64,000 nt of DNA from an uncultured Bacteroidota bacterium (GCA_902598525.1 CACKBZ010000002.1:62001-126000), one strand, 5' to 3'; positions 43,368 through 52,603 are shown, numbered from the stretch's first letter. Notes: a model not told the origin generated them from the sequence alone. Program-made: numbers and translations.

Positions 43368-44942
43368 TTAAAAAGATTTTGCAATTTTTTCAGCAACTTT
43401 TTTAATCTCATGAGTTTCTTTATCAGAGATTTTTCCTGCTTTTAATTCACTCAAAAGTTTCTTATGATTCTTTCTAAGTTCCTGTAGAAATGTCTCTTCA
43501 AAAGCCTTGACTTTCTCAACAGGCACATCTTTGAGAAGGTTTTGAGATCCTGCATATATTATTGCTACTTGGTCTTCCACTTGGAATGGATCATTCTGAT
43601 TTTGTTTAAGGATTTCAACATTTCTTCTACCTTTTTCAATAACGTTTAGAGTTGCTGCATCTAGATCTGAGCCAAACTTAGAAAATGCTTCAAGTTCTCT
43701 ATATTGTGCTTGGTCTAATTTTAATGTACCTGCAACCTTTTTCATTGATTTAATTTGAGCAGAACCTCCAACTCTTGATACAGATATTCCGACATTAATT
43801 GCAGGTCTTACACCTGAGTTAAATAAGTCTGACTCCAAAAATATTTGACCATCAGTAATTGAAATTACATTTGTTGGAATGTAGGCTGATACATCTCCAG
43901 CTTGTGTTTCAATTATTGGTAATGCTGTTAAAGATCCTCCCCCTTTTACTTTTGATTTTAATGAATCCGGTAGATCGTTCATTCCACTTGCTACCTTATC
44001 ATCATTTACAACTTTGGCTGACCTCTCTAATAATCTTGAGTGGAGGTAAAATACATCTCCAGGATAAGCCTCTCTTCCAGGAGGTCTTCTAAGAAGTAAC
44101 GAAACCTCTCTATATGCAACTGCCTGTTTAGATAAATCATCGTAAATAATTAAAGCAGGCCTTCCTGTATCTCTAAAATATTCCCCTATACAAGCACCTG
44201 AAAATGGAGCAAAAACTTGCATTGGAGCAGGGTCTGATGCATTAGCTGCAACAATTACTGTGTAAGCAAGCGCTCCTTTATCTTCTAGTGTTTTAGCGAT
44301 TGCTGCAACCGTTGATGCTTTTTGCCCAATCGCAACATAGATACAAAAAACAGGCTCTCCTGCATCATAAAACTCTTTTTGATTTAAAATTGTATCAATA
44401 CAAACAGTAGTTTTACCTGTCTGTCTATCACCGATAACTAATTCTCTTTGACCTCTTCCAATTGGGATCATAGCATCAATTGATTTTATTCCCGTTTGTA
44501 ACGGCTCGTTAACTGGCTGACGATATATAACACCTGGAGCTTTTCTTTCAATAGGCATATCAAATAACTCTCCCTCAATAGGGCCTTTCCCGTCTATAGG
44601 ATTTCCAAGTGTATCAACAACTCTTCCTAATATTCCCTCTCCTACTTTAATTGATGCAATTTGATTTGTACGTTTAACATTATCCCCTTCTTTGATTTCT
44701 TTTGAAGGTCCAAATAATACAACCCCAACATGATCTTCTTCAAGATTTAACACCATACCTTGAAGACCATTTTCAAAAGCAACAAGCTCTCCATACTGGG
44801 CATTTGTCAGACCATAAACCCTAGCTATTCCATCACCTACCTCAAGAACAGTTCCTATTTCATCAAATGAGGATTGAATGTCTGCTGACTCCAATTGTTT
44901 TTTTAATAATGCTGATACCTCAGCTGGTTTAATTTTTTGCAT
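43368..44942 (-). CDS. atpA: ATP synthase F1 subunit alpha
   Basis: 524 aa. Walker [10 protein letters not shown] and the adenine-binding alpha signature [17 protein letters not shown] are present; [20 protein letters not shown] is highly conserved. Non-catalytic nucleotide-binding subunit of the alpha3-beta3 hexamer. Follows atpH with 10 nt between. Length is slightly above the 510 typical of E. coli, as in other Bacteroidota. Confidence 0.98.
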   Translation of the reverse strand: MQKIKPAEVSALLKKQLESADIQSSFDEIGTVLEVGDGIARVYGLTNAQYGELVAFENGLQGMVLNLEEDHVGVVLFGPSKEIKEGDNVKRTNQIASIKVGEGILGRVVDTLGNPIDGKGPIEGELFDMPIERKAPGVIYRQPVNEPLQTGIKSIDAMIPIGRGQRELVIGDRQTGKTTVCIDTILNQKEFYDAGEPVFCIYVAIGQKASTVAAIAKTLEDKGALAYTVIVAANASDPAPMQVFAPFSGACIGEYFRDTGRPALIIYDDLSKQAVAYREVSLLLRRPPGREAYPGDVFYLHSRLLERSAKVVNDDKVASGMNDLPDSLKSKVKGGGSLTALPIIETQAGDVSAYIPTNVISITDGQIFLESDLFNSGVRPAINVGISVSRVGGSAQIKSMKKVAGTLKLDQAQYRELEAFSKFGSDLDAATLNVIEKGRRNVEILKQNQNDPFQVEDQVAIIYAGSQNLLKDVPVEKVKAFEETFLQELRKNHKKLLSELKAGKISDKETHEIKKVAEKIAKSF

Positions 44943-44952
44943 TTTTTATTAT

Positions 44953-45489
44953 TTAATTTGTTTTAAGTTGCTTTTTCATCATATTTAATCTCTTTTTAAT
45001 ACTTGCATCTAATCTAGTATTATCTATATCAAGAGTAAAACCTGCGATCAAGCTTTCATCTTTCTTTTTTGTCAATTTAATTTCACCGGTTTTGATTGAT
45101 GAAATATATTTTTTTATTGTTGATTCAACTTTATCAGAAATTTCGATTGGAGTTGTTACTGTAACCTCAACAATATTTTTATAATCATAATAAAGCTTTA
45201 CAAAGGCAGAACAAACACTAAGAATTAAATCTATCCTATTATTCGATGACAGTATATTAAACAAAATAGAAATATTGGGCAACGAATTACCAGTGATATC
45301 GTTTAGTAAAGATTTTTTAAGGTCTTTTGAAATCGTAGGATTTGATATAAAATCTTTTAATTCCTCTGACTCTTTTAAAGTATTAGACAGGGATAATATT
45401 TCTTCAAACAACATGTCAAGATTGCCTTGATCAATTGAGTAAAGGATCAAAGCTTTAGCATATCTTTTAGATGTTGTTCCGATAGCCAT
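44953..45489 (-). CDS. atpH: ATP synthase F1 subunit delta
   Basis: 178 aa. N-terminal helical domain (SKRYAKALILYSIDQGNLDMLFEEI) and the C-terminal DESLIAGFTLDIDNTRLDASIKKRL are the OSCP/delta signature. It joins the peripheral stalk (subunit b) to the top of F1. Lies 5 nt after atpF, 10 nt before atpA. Confidence 0.96.
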   Translation of the reverse strand: MAIGTTSKRYAKALILYSIDQGNLDMLFEEILSLSNTLKESEELKDFISNPTISKDLKKSLLNDITGNSLPNISILFNILSSNNRIDLILSVCSAFVKLYYDYKNIVEVTVTTPIEISDKVESTIKKYISSIKTGEIKLTKKKDESLIAGFTLDIDNTRLDASIKKRLNMMKKQLKTN

Positions 45490-45494
45490 ATTAT

Positions 45495-45995
45495 TTAATT
45501 AAACTTTTTTTCATTCAAGAGCTTATCTATATAATCTTGATGGTTCTTATCCTTGTCAAGCTCTTGCTCAAGAACTTTAGAAGCAATTTCAATTGAAAGG
45601 TCAGCAACTTGATTTTTAATTTCATTCATGGCTGCTCTTTTCTCATTTTCGATCGAAGATCTTGCCTGTGTTAAAATTTTTTCTGCCTCAGACCTAGCCT
45701 CAGATTTTGCTTTTTCAATAAGTTCTTTACCTGACTGTTTTGCCTGATTCACCATGGCATCACTTTCAGCCCTTGCTTCTTGCAGAATTTTTTTATTCTC
45801 TGCTTGCATATTCTCCATTTCTTTTTTTGCCTCTTTAGCAGAGTTTAAAGAGTCTCTTATAGATTTCTCTCTTTCATTAACAGTATCCAATATAGGCTTC
45901 CACGCATATTTTCTTAGTAAGAAAATTAGTGTTACAAATATTATAGTCTGCCAGAAAAAAAGACCAGAAGAAAATTCGCTTATTAACTTTTCCAT
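45495..45995 (-). CDS. atpF: ATP synthase Fo subunit b
   Basis: 166 aa. One N-terminal transmembrane helix (SGLFFWQTIIFVTLIFLLRKYAW) followed by a long charged amphipathic helix (AKEAKKEMENMQAENKKILQ), the peripheral-stalk stator. WKPILDTVNERE at the membrane exit is the classic b-subunit motif. 12 nt after atpE. Confidence 0.96.
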   Translation of the reverse strand: MEKLISEFSSGLFFWQTIIFVTLIFLLRKYAWKPILDTVNEREKSIRDSLNSAKEAKKEMENMQAENKKILQEARAESDAMVNQAKQSGKELIEKAKSEARSEAEKILTQARSSIENEKRAAMNEIKNQVADLSIEIASKVLEQELDKDKNHQDYIDKLLNEKKFN

Positions 45996-46007
45996 AAGTT
46001 GGTTTTA

Positions 46008-46202
46008 TTAATTAACAGCAAACAATGCAGCAAAAGCAATTCCCTCAACAAGAGCTGCAATAACAATAGCAGCTACAAGAATTTTGTTTGATGCATCAGG
46101 CTGTCTACCTATTGCATCCATTGCTCCACGACCAATAAGACCGATCCCGATTCCTGTTCCGATAATTACTAGTCCTGCTCCGACTATTTTTGGTATTTCC
46201 AT
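46008..46202 (-). CDS. atpE: ATP synthase Fo subunit c
   Basis: 64 aa hairpin. Helix 1 carries a glycine ladder (IIGTGIGIGLIGRGAM), the polar loop is GRQPDASNKI, and helix 2 holds the ion-binding Glu in ALVEGIAFAAL. No Na+-type ligand set (Gln in helix 1, Ser-Thr after the Glu) is seen, so protons are the likely coupling ion. Members assemble in the membrane rotor ring. Confidence 0.96.
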   Translation of the reverse strand: MEIPKIVGAGLVIIGTGIGIGLIGRGAMDAIGRQPDASNKILVAAIVIAALVEGIAFAALFAVN

Positions 46203-46234
46203 TTTTATAAATTTAAGTTATACATTTAGTTTAA

Positions 46235-47305
46235 TTAATGATCGTCCTCTTGAACTGCAAAACCAAAATACAAGGCAGATAGAAGAGTAAAAATATACGC
46301 CTGCAATAATGCAACAAGTACTTCGATAATTGAAATGAAGAACACAAGGACAAGTGATAGGCTTGATCCAACTAGATTTTTAAAAATAAATATTAGTCCG
46401 ATTAAGCTATATAATACAATATGACCTGCAAGTATATTTGCATATAACCTTATCATTAGAGAAAAAGGTTTTATGAATACACCTAAAAGTTCGATAGGAG
46501 CCAAAAGGGGTTTTAACCATACCGGAACACCTGGCATCCAAAAAATATGTTTCCAATAAGTTTTATTTGCAGTAAGATTTGTAATTAGAAATGTAACAAG
46601 AGCCAATCCAAATGTTACTGCTATATTTCCAGTGGCATTAACTCCGAGAGGACTTAATCCTAAGAGATTTAAAAACCAGATAAAAAAGAATAGGGTCAGT
46701 AAAAAAGACATATACTTTTTATGCTTCTCTTCTCCTATACTAGGTATTGCAATTTCATCTCTAATATATATAACAATTGGCTCAAAAAATCTTCCAACAC
46801 CTTTAGCAATTTGATTGTTATCATTATATGACCTTGCTAGTGATCTAAATAGATAGAACATGAGTATCGATACTAATAGTATTGAAAAAACACTTTTAGT
46901 AATTGAAAGGTCTAGAGGTCTTGCATTTGTTACCTTGCCTTTTTCATCGTAAGAAATATACCCCTCTGAGTTAGTTTCATATATCTTTCCATGATACAGT
47001 TTATAATATTTTCCTGAAGACTCAACAACTTTTTTACCATGATCAAGTTTGGATGACATAAAAAATTTAACACCATCATCTACGAGTATGACTGGCAGAG
47101 GAAATCCATAATACTTCTTTTCTCCAGTTTTTTTATCTTTTGTGGAAAAAAGAGAAAAGTCATGTGAGTCTTGAACATGATGGTAGATATACTCTGTGAT
47201 TTCTTCTTGAAGTGTTTGTTCTTTTTCTTCTTCTAAAGCGTAAGTAAAAGACGCAAAAACTAGCATTATTGGTAGAAATAAAGATCTGCTTATTTTGTAT
47301 ATCAT
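46235..47305 (-). CDS. atpB: ATP synthase Fo subunit a
   Basis: 356 aa. The first ~20 residues are a signal peptide-like segment and residues about 25-130 form the soluble N-terminal extension typical of Bacteroidota subunit a. The membrane core follows; the essential Arg lies in KPFSLMIRLYANILAGHIVL and the last helices contain EVLVALLQAYIFTLLSALYFG. It forms the half-channels facing the c-ring. 32 nt before atpE. A -7-like box lies 31 nt upstream, so it may also be started separately. Confidence 0.96.
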   Translation of the reverse strand: MIYKISRSLFLPIMLVFASFTYALEEEKEQTLQEEITEYIYHHVQDSHDFSLFSTKDKKTGEKKYYGFPLPVILVDDGVKFFMSSKLDHGKKVVESSGKYYKLYHGKIYETNSEGYISYDEKGKVTNARPLDLSITKSVFSILLVSILMFYLFRSLARSYNDNNQIAKGVGRFFEPIVIYIRDEIAIPSIGEEKHKKYMSFLLTLFFFIWFLNLLGLSPLGVNATGNIAVTFGLALVTFLITNLTANKTYWKHIFWMPGVPVWLKPLLAPIELLGVFIKPFSLMIRLYANILAGHIVLYSLIGLIFIFKNLVGSSLSLVLVFFISIIEVLVALLQAYIFTLLSALYFGFAVQEDDH

Positions 47306-47336
47306 GCTTAAACTAAGTAGATTAAGTTTTGCGCGA

Positions 47337-47344
47337 CAAATGTA
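47337..47344 (-). promoter_or_regulatory. Candidate -7 box TACATTTG with palindromic extension, upstream of atpB
   Basis: On the minus strand TACATTTG is followed by TCGCGCAAA, making TTTG-TCGCG-CAAA, an interrupted inverted repeat. The same layout (TAnn-TTTGTCG...CAAA) occurs upstream of pgk. It lies in the 88-nt gap between the AtpZ-like gene and atpB and could be an internal promoter or operator of the ATP synthase cluster. No -33 at standard distance. Confidence 0.4.
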
Positions 47345-47393
47345 AGATATAAATAGATATTTATAAAATCATTTGAGATCAAAATTTAAAAAG

Positions 47394-47597
47394 TTATTTT
47401 AAATTTTTTGTCTGAGATACAATTAAAAAAATTATGATAATTATACCTGTAATTGAAAGCCCTAAAGTAAAATAATTTGATTGTGTTTTAAAATAAGAAT
47501 CTGCCCATGCACCAAGTTTAATAAATAGATACATAACAGCTGCAATTTGAAAAACTAATCCGGAAAGAATTATCCAGGGTTTAGGCTGTCTTTTCAC
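47394..47597 (-). CDS. AtpZ/AtpI-family small membrane protein
   Basis: 67 aa with two transmembrane helices (PWIILSGLVFQIAAVMYLFIKLGAWAD and FTLGLSITGIIIIIFLIVSQ). Position just upstream of atpB and the G-x-W-A-D pattern between the helices match AtpZ/AtpI proteins, which are thought to assist c-ring assembly or Mg2+/Ca2+ transport. Overlaps the bactofilin gene by 17 nt. Confidence 0.85.
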   Translation of the reverse strand: MKRQPKPWIILSGLVFQIAAVMYLFIKLGAWADSYFKTQSNYFTLGLSITGIIIIIFLIVSQTKNLK

Positions 47598-47982
47598 GGG
47601 CTTCGCCGAAGTTTGTTATCTTTTTCAACGAAGCATCCTCAGAGTTCTCTCCTTTCATTATGGATTTAGCATTAAAAACAGCACCAGACTCTACAACTAG
47701 CTTAGACATAATAACATCTCCTTTGACCTCACCAGTTGACCTAATAGACAACAAATCATCAGCTTGAACATTACCATTAATGTAACCTTCAATATCAGCA
47801 GATTTACATACAATACTACCTTCAATACGTCCGCTTTTTCCAACGACTACCTTACCATTTGTCTCAATTGTTCCTTCAAAGTTTCCGTCAACTCTAAAAT
47901 CACATTCGGATTTAAACTCTCCCTTGATCGAACTGTTTTTTTCTAGTATACAACAGCTTGCTGAATTGTTATAATTTTTCAT
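47581..47982 (-). CDS. Bactofilin
   Basis: 133 aa. The central bactofilin fold is a right-handed beta-helix: NSSIKGEFKSECDFRVDGNFEGTI, VVVGKSGRIEGSIVC, DIEGYINGNVQ and GEVKGDVIMSKLVVESGAVF are successive coils, flanked by short disordered tails. It polymerises into cytoskeletal filaments without nucleotide. First gene upstream of the ATP synthase cluster; overlap with the AtpZ-like gene suggests co-translation. Confidence 0.9.
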   Translation of the reverse strand: MKNYNNSASCCILEKNSSIKGEFKSECDFRVDGNFEGTIETNGKVVVGKSGRIEGSIVCKSADIEGYINGNVQADDLLSIRSTGEVKGDVIMSKLVVESGAVFNAKSIMKGENSEDASLKKITNFGEAREKTA

Positions 47983-48069
47983 TTTTTAAAATTGGGATGG
48001 TAAATTACAATATTTATTTTAAATAAATAGCTAATTTATTATTATTATTGCCCTACAAATAAAGGTTTT

Positions 48070-48351
48070 ATGTCGAAGAAAATTAAAATTATCTGTGATG
48101 ATATTGAATATAATCTTGAAATGCAAGATGATAAAACTATATTAGAGCTTGCTCTCGAAAATGATATTGATGCACCCTACTCATGTCAGGGTGGCATATG
48201 TAGCACTTGTTTGGCTAAGCTAACTTTAGGATCTGTAAAAATGGATAATAATCAAATTTTAACTGATGATGAAATTCAAGATGGATATATCCTTTCGTGT
48301 CAATCTCGTCCATCCTCAGATGAAGTAGAGATTAATTATGATGAGGTGTAG
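48070..48351 (+). CDS. Stand-alone [2Fe-2S] plant-type ferredoxin
   Basis: 93 aa. Cluster ligands are in PYSCQGGICSTCLAKL (C-x4-C-x2-C) and the distal YILSCQSRP. This is the C-terminal ferredoxin domain found in PaaE-type reductases, here without a flavin domain, so it is either an independent electron carrier or the remnant of a longer ancestor. The length and a plausible ATG support an intact small protein. Convergent with the GT9 gene, overlapping by 20 nt. Confidence 0.88.
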   Translation: MSKKIKIICDDIEYNLEMQDDKTILELALENDIDAPYSCQGGICSTCLAKLTLGSVKMDNNQILTDDEIQDGYILSCQSRPSSDEVEINYDEV

Positions 48352-49399
48352 TTTGATATAAAATTTCCAAAACTTTTTCTATAACTATTTTAGGATCAAC
48401 TGATCTAAATGCATTTTCATATCCTTTTGGAATTTTATTACCAAAAATAGACGTTGGAACATAAGGATAATTATTCCTGTCTAATGTAATTGAATTTTCT
48501 TGAGGTTGATTAAATGGAGTAAACCCACAAAATGGATGAGTCATACCCCATAAAGTTAGAACAGGTATATCATAGTTTGCTGCAAGATGTCCATTTGCAG
48601 AGTCCATGGAAATCATAATGTCTAAATAACTAATAATATTGATTTGTTCTTGCAAGTTAAGTTTGTTAGACAGATCAATTACATTATCATATACATTTTC
48701 CCATATATTGAGTTGTTTTAAATTATCATTTCCTCCTCCAAACAAGTATATTATATGGTCCTTTTGAAGATATGCAATAACTTTTTGCATTAGATCTAAT
48801 GGATAGCTTTTTCCAACATGAGCAGCAAAAGGTGCAATCCCAATCATTTTTTTATTAGAAATATTAGATAACATTTTGTGCTCTTTGCTTTCTTGGCTTA
48901 AAAAAGGTTTAATAGGATATTCGTGATTACTCAAGTCAATAGGAAATCCTACACCTCTAAAAACATCAGAATATCTATAATGAACCTGAGTCAATGGCTT
49001 AAAAATTTTATTCTTTTTCCTAATTAATTTTTTTCTTTCTGATCTGCCTTTATTTATTGACTTAACTCGTGTAAAGGTTAGTTTAAATAATAGATTTAGA
49101 ATTTTTGTTCTTAAAACACCGTGTAGATCAACTACCGATTTTACTTTATTTTTTTTTAATTTCCTAAAAAGATTTAGCAGACCATAAAGCCCTTTATAAT
49201 TGTTATTTAAGTCTATGGGTATGAACTCAAGATTTTGAAATTCTTTAAAAAGCGGCGCAGCATAAGGTCTAGATGCAAAAACTATTTTTTGATTGGGGTA
49301 AGTTTGAAAAAATGACCTAAGAACAGGCACAGTCATGGCAATGTCACCTAGTGAAGAAAATCTATAAACCAGAATAGGCCTATTGTTTTTTTTAATCAT
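48332..49399 (-). CDS. Glycosyltransferase family 9 (heptosyltransferase-like)
   Basis: 355 aa. Opening PILVYRFSSLGDIAMTVPVLR and the nucleotide-sugar site ISMDSANGHLAANYDIPVLTLWG are GT9 hallmarks. These enzymes add heptose or related sugars to the LPS core in the cytoplasm. Overlaps the DUF4254 gene upstream by 8 nt. ADP-heptose use is assumed from the family only. Confidence 0.9.
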   Translation of the reverse strand: MIKKNNRPILVYRFSSLGDIAMTVPVLRSFFQTYPNQKIVFASRPYAAPLFKEFQNLEFIPIDLNNNYKGLYGLLNLFRKLKKNKVKSVVDLHGVLRTKILNLLFKLTFTRVKSINKGRSERKKLIRKKNKIFKPLTQVHYRYSDVFRGVGFPIDLSNHEYPIKPFLSQESKEHKMLSNISNKKMIGIAPFAAHVGKSYPLDLMQKVIAYLQKDHIIYLFGGGNDNLKQLNIWENVYDNVIDLSNKLNLQEQINIISYLDIMISMDSANGHLAANYDIPVLTLWGMTHPFCGFTPFNQPQENSITLDRNNYPYVPTSIFGNKIPKGYENAFRSVDPKIVIEKVLEILYQTTPHHN

Positions 49400-50009
49400 C
49401 CTTTTTATAGAGAACTGGGTTCAAAGTTTCATCATTATACATCTTCATTTGTCTGTATACCCTCATTTTCTTTTCACCTTTTGATAAATCTTCTAATAAT
49501 TGATCTATAGATTCAGACAAATCTTTTCTTTGTTCAACAAGAATTTTTAATTTTTCAGTACATGAATCTTTGTGTTGATCACTTACATCGGTTCTTAGAG
49601 ACTCCTCTCTCATATGATATATTTTTAATATTAAGATCGAAAGTCTATCAAGAGCCCAAGCAGGGCTTTCTGTATTTACTTTAGCATCTTTTTTTGGAGT
49701 AATGTGTTTATATAGATTTAAAAAATATGAATCTATATATTCAACCATTTCTGTTCTATTCTGATTTGAACTATCAATTAACCTTTTTAATTTCATCCCT
49801 TCATTGGGTTCAATATCTGGGTCTCTTATAATATCTTCGTAATGCCACTGAACAGTGTCAATCCAATTCTTCTCATAAAGTAAATGTTCAAAATCTTTTT
49901 TATCAAAAGGATTGGTAGCTGAACGATTTATATCGTCATGAACATGATAGTCATCAACAGCTTTTTCAAATACTTTAATTGCCAAAGAGCTTATTGCGGT
50001 TTTTGTCAT
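49392..50009 (-). CDS. DUF4254 protein
   Basis: 205 aa, predicted all-helical and cytoplasmic. FDKKDFEHLLYEKNWIDTVQWHYEDIIRDP and SPAWALDRLSILILKIYHMREE are recognisable as DUF4254. The family is commonly next to heptosyltransferases in Bacteroidota, as here. Activity unknown. Overlaps the GT9 gene by 8 nt and the DUF6427 gene by 4 nt. Confidence 0.85.
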   Translation of the reverse strand: MTKTAISSLAIKVFEKAVDDYHVHDDINRSATNPFDKKDFEHLLYEKNWIDTVQWHYEDIIRDPDIEPNEGMKLKRLIDSSNQNRTEMVEYIDSYFLNLYKHITPKKDAKVNTESPAWALDRLSILILKIYHMREESLRTDVSDQHKDSCTEKLKILVEQRKDLSESIDQLLEDLSKGEKKMRVYRQMKMYNDETLNPVLYKKDD

Positions 50010-50968
50010 ATTAAAAAATTAAATATTAATATCGATACAATTAAGATTATAAAGATAAAGTTTACATATAAACTCTTGATTTTTTTTACAAAAATTTGAG
50101 ATATAAAGTAAACAAGTGGAAGAGATAAATAATGAAACTCCGAACCACTTAACTCCTGATTAAGTGAAAAAAAGAATGAGATTAATATGATAAAAATGAT
50201 CCCCACTATATCAAGAACTCTCCTTTGTAGTCCTGTTGTCCTATATAACTTTATTGAAACAGATAATAGATATAAAAGAAAGACGATAGAAATTGAAGCA
50301 TAAGATATTGGTAAATTAAATTTGTAGTCGTTTAGCAGTGCAAAATGATTTCCTATTATATATGAACTAAAAATATAGTTTTCAAGTGATAAAAAAGAAA
50401 TGATTACATATGCTGCAGGCAATATCATAATTGGTACTATAACTAGAACTATAAAATATTTTAAGTCTCTTCTGATATTTGCTATTAGTATAACTATAAT
50501 AGGGACTAAGAAAATAAAAATATTCTCAAAAATTATTAATGATGAAAAGCTAAGAAGCAAAGATGCATCAAATAACCTTTTGATTTTTTTTCTGTTATTT
50601 GTGAGTTCTAAAAATATTCTCATGTGTCTCCAAGCAGCCCACAATAAGGCAGAGGATAATATGAATCTTAAATCAACTGACTCAATTGGATAAGATAAGA
50701 CAACCAAGGGGTATAATAATAAGTGATATCCATTTCGATTTGACCTTTCGATTGTAAGTTCCCTTGTAATGGTATCTATTGCAAAGCTTGATAGCATAAG
50801 TGCTCCAAAGATTATTACACCATTTAAAAGACTTGATTCAAAAAAAGACCATTTAATATCAAGGGTTGTATAGTAATATGCGGTAGCAAGAAGCATAAAT
50901 GATGATATGCCATATGATGTGTATGAGAATTTTTCGAATGTCTTTATAATCATTTTTGAAATATACAT
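50006..50968 (-). CDS. DUF6427-family multi-pass membrane protein
   Basis: 320 aa with about ten transmembrane helices and short charged loops such as ELTIERSNRNGYHLLLYPLVV. It fits DUF6427. The in-frame ATG at 50953 (MIIKTFEKFSYTSYG) gives an N-terminus closer to that of the family than the longer track start, and both are possible. First gene of the DUF6427-DUF4254-GT9 operon, divergent from DUF6341. Function unknown. Confidence 0.78.
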   Translation of the reverse strand: MYISKMIIKTFEKFSYTSYGISSFMLLATAYYYTTLDIKWSFFESSLLNGVIIFGALMLSSFAIDTITRELTIERSNRNGYHLLLYPLVVLSYPIESVDLRFILSSALLWAAWRHMRIFLELTNNRKKIKRLFDASLLLSFSSLIIFENIFIFLVPIIVILIANIRRDLKYFIVLVIVPIMILPAAYVIISFLSLENYIFSSYIIGNHFALLNDYKFNLPISYASISIVFLLYLLSVSIKLYRTTGLQRRVLDIVGIIFIILISFFFSLNQELSGSEFHYLSLPLVYFISQIFVKKIKSLYVNFIFIILIVSILIFNFLI

Positions 50969-50987
50969 ATTTGGATTCTCATATCTA

Positions 50988-50995
50988 CAAATCTA
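50988..50995 (-). promoter_or_regulatory. Candidate -7 box (TAGATTTG) for the DUF6427-DUF4254-GT9 operon
   Basis: Exact match to TAnnTTTG on the minus strand in the 138-nt divergent gap with DUF6341, 19 nt before the upstream start (50968) or 34 before the downstream one. No -33 TTG found at standard distance. Confidence 0.35.
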
Positions 50996-51059
50996 ATACT
51001 TTTAAACATGAAGCAGCTAAGCACATTCTTACTACTAAATCTAATTTTTAGTCTATTGT

Positions 51060-51090
51060 TTTGATTATGTAATGTTATGTATTAATTTTG
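51060..51090 (+). promoter_or_regulatory. Promoter of the DUF6341 gene (TTTG-N19-TAATTTTG)
   Basis: TTTG at 51060-51063 and TAATTTTG at 51083-51090 are exact -33/-7 matches with 19 nt between, the same geometry as the trpS promoter. The ATG follows 16 nt later. Confidence 0.7.
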
Positions 51091-51106
51091 AATTGAAATT
51101 TTAATC

Positions 51107-51337
51107 ATGTTTAAAGACTTTTTTTACTCTATTGCTTGGCTTTTTGAAGAAGTACTTTTTTTGCCTTTTGACATACTAAGAAATATTCAATACGATAGCT
51201 GGTATATCGCTAATATTATGACATGGACTTTCATCATAATTGGAATTATTGGAGCAGCTTACTGGATAAAAAAACTAAAAGAGTTTGATGACAATGATGA
51301 GGAAGATAAGGATATAACTTCTCACTCCTTTTTATAA
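51107..51337 (+). CDS. DUF6341 small membrane protein
   Basis: 76 aa. An amphipathic N-terminus (MFKDFFYSIAWLFEEVLFLPFDILR) is followed by one transmembrane helix and an acidic tail (KEFDDNDEEDKDITSH). This matches DUF6341, which occurs beside DUF6427 and purD in Flavobacteriia, as here. Inner-membrane, unknown function. Its stop overlaps the convergent purD by 6 nt. Confidence 0.83.
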   Translation: MFKDFFYSIAWLFEEVLFLPFDILRNIQYDSWYIANIMTWTFIIIGIIGAAYWIKKLKEFDDNDEEDKDITSHSFL

Positions 51338-52603
51338 GTCAAACCCTATATCCTTTCTAAAATATGCTTTCTCAAAGCTAATTTTCTCTATTTGTTTGTA
51401 TGATAAACCAATAGCCTGTTTGTAATTTTTAGCAAGTGAGGTAATAGCGAGAACCCTTCCTCCATTTGTTAAAAATACATTATTATCTTTTTTTGTTCCA
51501 GCGTGAAATACTATTGAATCGGTAATATTTTCTAGACCTCTAATTACTTTATTTTTTTCATAATTAATTGGATATCCTCCTGAAACCATAATTACAGTTG
51601 CTGCATGTCTCTCGTCGACAATGAGATCTATATTCGCAAACTCTGTTGAACCCATTGAATTAAAAAGCTCTAATAGATCGTTTTCGATTCTAGGGAAAAC
51701 CACTTCTGTTTCTGGATCGCCCATTCTAACATTATATTCAATAACATATGGGTCTTCATTAACTTTAATTAATCCAATAAAAACTATACCCATATATTCC
51801 ATATTCTCTTTCATTATGCCATTAATTGTTGGTTTAATTATTAGTTTCTCAATTTTTTCTAAAAACACATCATCTAAAAATACTACGGGAGATATTGCAC
51901 CCATTCCTCCTGTATTAAGACCAGTGTCGGCTTCGCCAATTTTTTTATAATCTTTAGCAAATGGTAGTATTTTGTAATTATTTCCGTCAGTAAGAACAAA
52001 ACACGATAATTCTATTCCATCTAAAAACTCCTCTATGACAACTTTTGATGATGACTCTCCAAATTTTTTATCAAAAATCATACTTCTTAACTCCTGTTTT
52101 GCTTCCTCCAGGTCGTGAAGTATCAGAACTCCTTTACCTGCAGCAAGCCCATCAGCTTTTAAAACATAGGGTGAGCTCATATTATCTAAAAACATATAGG
52201 CTTGATCAATATTATCTCGAGTAAATGTACCATGTTTGGCAGTTGGAATATTGTATCTCTCCATAAATTTTTTTGCAAATTCTTTACTCCCCTCTAATCT
52301 TCCAGCAAGTTTACTTGGAGCAATAATTTTAATTTTTTTTAAAGAATTGTCTGATTTAAAAAAGTCATATATACCATTTACAATTGGGTCCTCTGGTCCG
52401 ACAAATACCAAAGAGATATTGTTACTAATTACTTCTTCTTTAATTTTTTTAAAGTCATTTACATCACCTTGAATATTTGTAGCAATTGTGCTGGTGCCTC
52501 CATTACCTGGAAGAGCATATATTTTATTTACTAGTTTGCTTTTTATAAAACTTGAGATTACTGCATGTTCTCTCCCTCCTGAGCCTAAAACTAAAACATT
52601 CAT
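51332..52603 (-). CDS. purD: Phosphoribosylamine-glycine ligase
   Basis: 423 aa ATP-grasp enzyme of purine synthesis, joining phosphoribosylamine and glycine. MNVLVLGSGGREHAVISSFIKS, PYVLKADGLAAGKGV (ATP loop), GGMGAISP and EYNVRMGDPETEVVFPRI are standard PurD blocks. It overlaps the pyruvyltransferase-like gene upstream by 4 nt and is the last of a five-gene run. All expected residues are there. Confidence 0.97.
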   Translation of the reverse strand: MNVLVLGSGGREHAVISSFIKSKLVNKIYALPGNGGTSTIATNIQGDVNDFKKIKEEVISNNISLVFVGPEDPIVNGIYDFFKSDNSLKKIKIIAPSKLAGRLEGSKEFAKKFMERYNIPTAKHGTFTRDNIDQAYMFLDNMSSPYVLKADGLAAGKGVLILHDLEEAKQELRSMIFDKKFGESSSKVVIEEFLDGIELSCFVLTDGNNYKILPFAKDYKKIGEADTGLNTGGMGAISPVVFLDDVFLEKIEKLIIKPTINGIMKENMEYMGIVFIGLIKVNEDPYVIEYNVRMGDPETEVVFPRIENDLLELFNSMGSTEFANIDLIVDERHAATVIMVSGGYPINYEKNKVIRGLENITDSIVFHAGTKKDNNVFLTNGGRVLAITSLAKNYKQAIGLSYKQIEKISFEKAYFRKDIGFDL

